Assembly: GCA_902612345.1 (NCBI GenBank)
Contig: CACMDE010000001.1
Coordinates: 62,001-126,000, forward strand
From: an uncultured Pelagibacteraceae bacterium
GTDB lineage: Bacteria; Pseudomonadota; Alphaproteobacteria; Pelagibacterales; Pelagibacteraceae
Direction of reading: 5' to 3'
Length of the DNA: 64,000 nt
The notes beneath the pieces are model-generated. The model was not told the origin of the DNA, did not search any database, and saw only the letters and a list, made by a program, of their open reading frames with translations. Positions 63,836 through 64,000 of the stretch are shown one piece after another; position 1 is the stretch's first letter, and each line of letters begins with the position of its first letter. Position numbers and translations under genes: made by a program.

Positions 63836-64000
63836 ACTATTATTAATTTTTTTGTTACTGTTTGTAGTCACTTCATGCTCTGGTCTTGGTGGAAAAAGAT
63901 CTGAAAAGTCTGATGAATTTTTAATTGAAAAAAAGAATCCTTTAGTAATGCCTCCTGATATCAATGAGTTGCCAAAACCTAAAAGTAAAGATGAAATAGA
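63825..64000 (+). CDS. DUF3035 (BamF-like) lipoprotein, 5' part only
   Basis: Only the first 58 codons are in the window. The protein begins MKHKLLLIFLLLFVVTSCS, a lipoprotein signal with lipobox VTSC, and continues with DEFLIEKKNPLVMPPDINELPKP, the start of DUF3035. In Caulobacter this family has been linked to the outer-membrane assembly complex (BamF). It overlaps lspA by 11 bases, the expected alphaproteobacterial order. Confidence 0.8.
   Translation, partial: MKHKLLLIFLLLFVVTSCSGLGGKRSEKSDEFLIEKKNPLVMPPDINELPKPKSKDEI

Overview
The window is an AT-rich, very densely packed bacterial chromosome segment that most resembles a streamlined marine alphaproteobacterium of the SAR11 / Pelagibacterales type. 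The reasons are a class I lysyl-tRNA synthetase, an F1Fo-ATPase zeta-type inhibitor (DUF1476), a ChvI/ChvG two-component pair, a RegA/ActR regulator, a lysine/asparagine-rich proteome, and near absence of non-coding DNA. Taxonomy is inferred from gene content and composition, not from an rRNA gene, which is absent. No stretch over 300 bases lacks a gene; the longest gaps are about 100-150 bases. I see no tRNA, rRNA, CRISPR array, insertion sequence, prophage or obvious pseudogene.

Layout. 1-4.9 kb: end of hisC and tyrA, then a leftward overlapping set of NlpC/P60 hydrolase, AmpG-like muropeptide transporter and TrkH. 5-8.5 kb: class I LysRS, pyrD, rpmB and a queuosine-precursor-type transporter. 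8.5-11.6 kb: a leftward polyamine operon (ornithine/lysine decarboxylase, deoxyhypusine-synthase-like enzyme, agmatinase-like enzyme) with a hairpin plus T-tract in its leader. 11.7-21.4 kb: RegA-like regulator, BioY, DNA polymerase I, ChvI-ChvG, ahcY, tsaE, and an AmgK/MurU-like sugar-recycling pair. 21.4-31 kb: phosphoglycerate mutase, VanZ-like protein, ATPase zeta subunit, secreted nuclease, lysozyme-fold lipoprotein, an RND efflux pump with an unusual adaptor, sulfurtransferase, MsrA, EamA transporter, AlkA-type glycosylase, DUF1330 protein and a GT17 glycosyltransferase.

32-42.6 kb is the most notable region: a complete set of genes for guanine/xanthine breakdown. guaD makes xanthine, xdhAB makes urate, a PuuD-type membrane urate oxidase makes 5-hydroxyisourate, uraH and uraD make allantoin, and puuE, alc and allA take it to glyoxylate and two urea. 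A purine phosphoribosyltransferase and an AzgA-type purine permease flank it. PuuD lacks its usual C-terminal cytochrome c domain, while a stand-alone cytochrome c gene sits at the other end of the cluster, suggesting a split two-subunit enzyme.

42.7-64 kb holds a small lipoprotein, an Hsp20 chaperone with a leader resembling a ROSE-type RNA thermometer, oligopeptidase B, two J-domain proteins, a heptosyltransferase-like GT9, a DapA-superfamily lyase lacking the DapA arginine, cyclopropane-fatty-acid synthase, a polybasic coiled-coil protein, TldD/PmbA, a YczE-like membrane protein, groES-groEL, ribF, ileS, lspA and the start of a DUF3035 lipoprotein. Five convergent gene pairs share a 4-base TTAA in which both stop codons overlap. 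The few intrinsic-terminator-like hairpins lie beside the chaperone and purine-permease genes.
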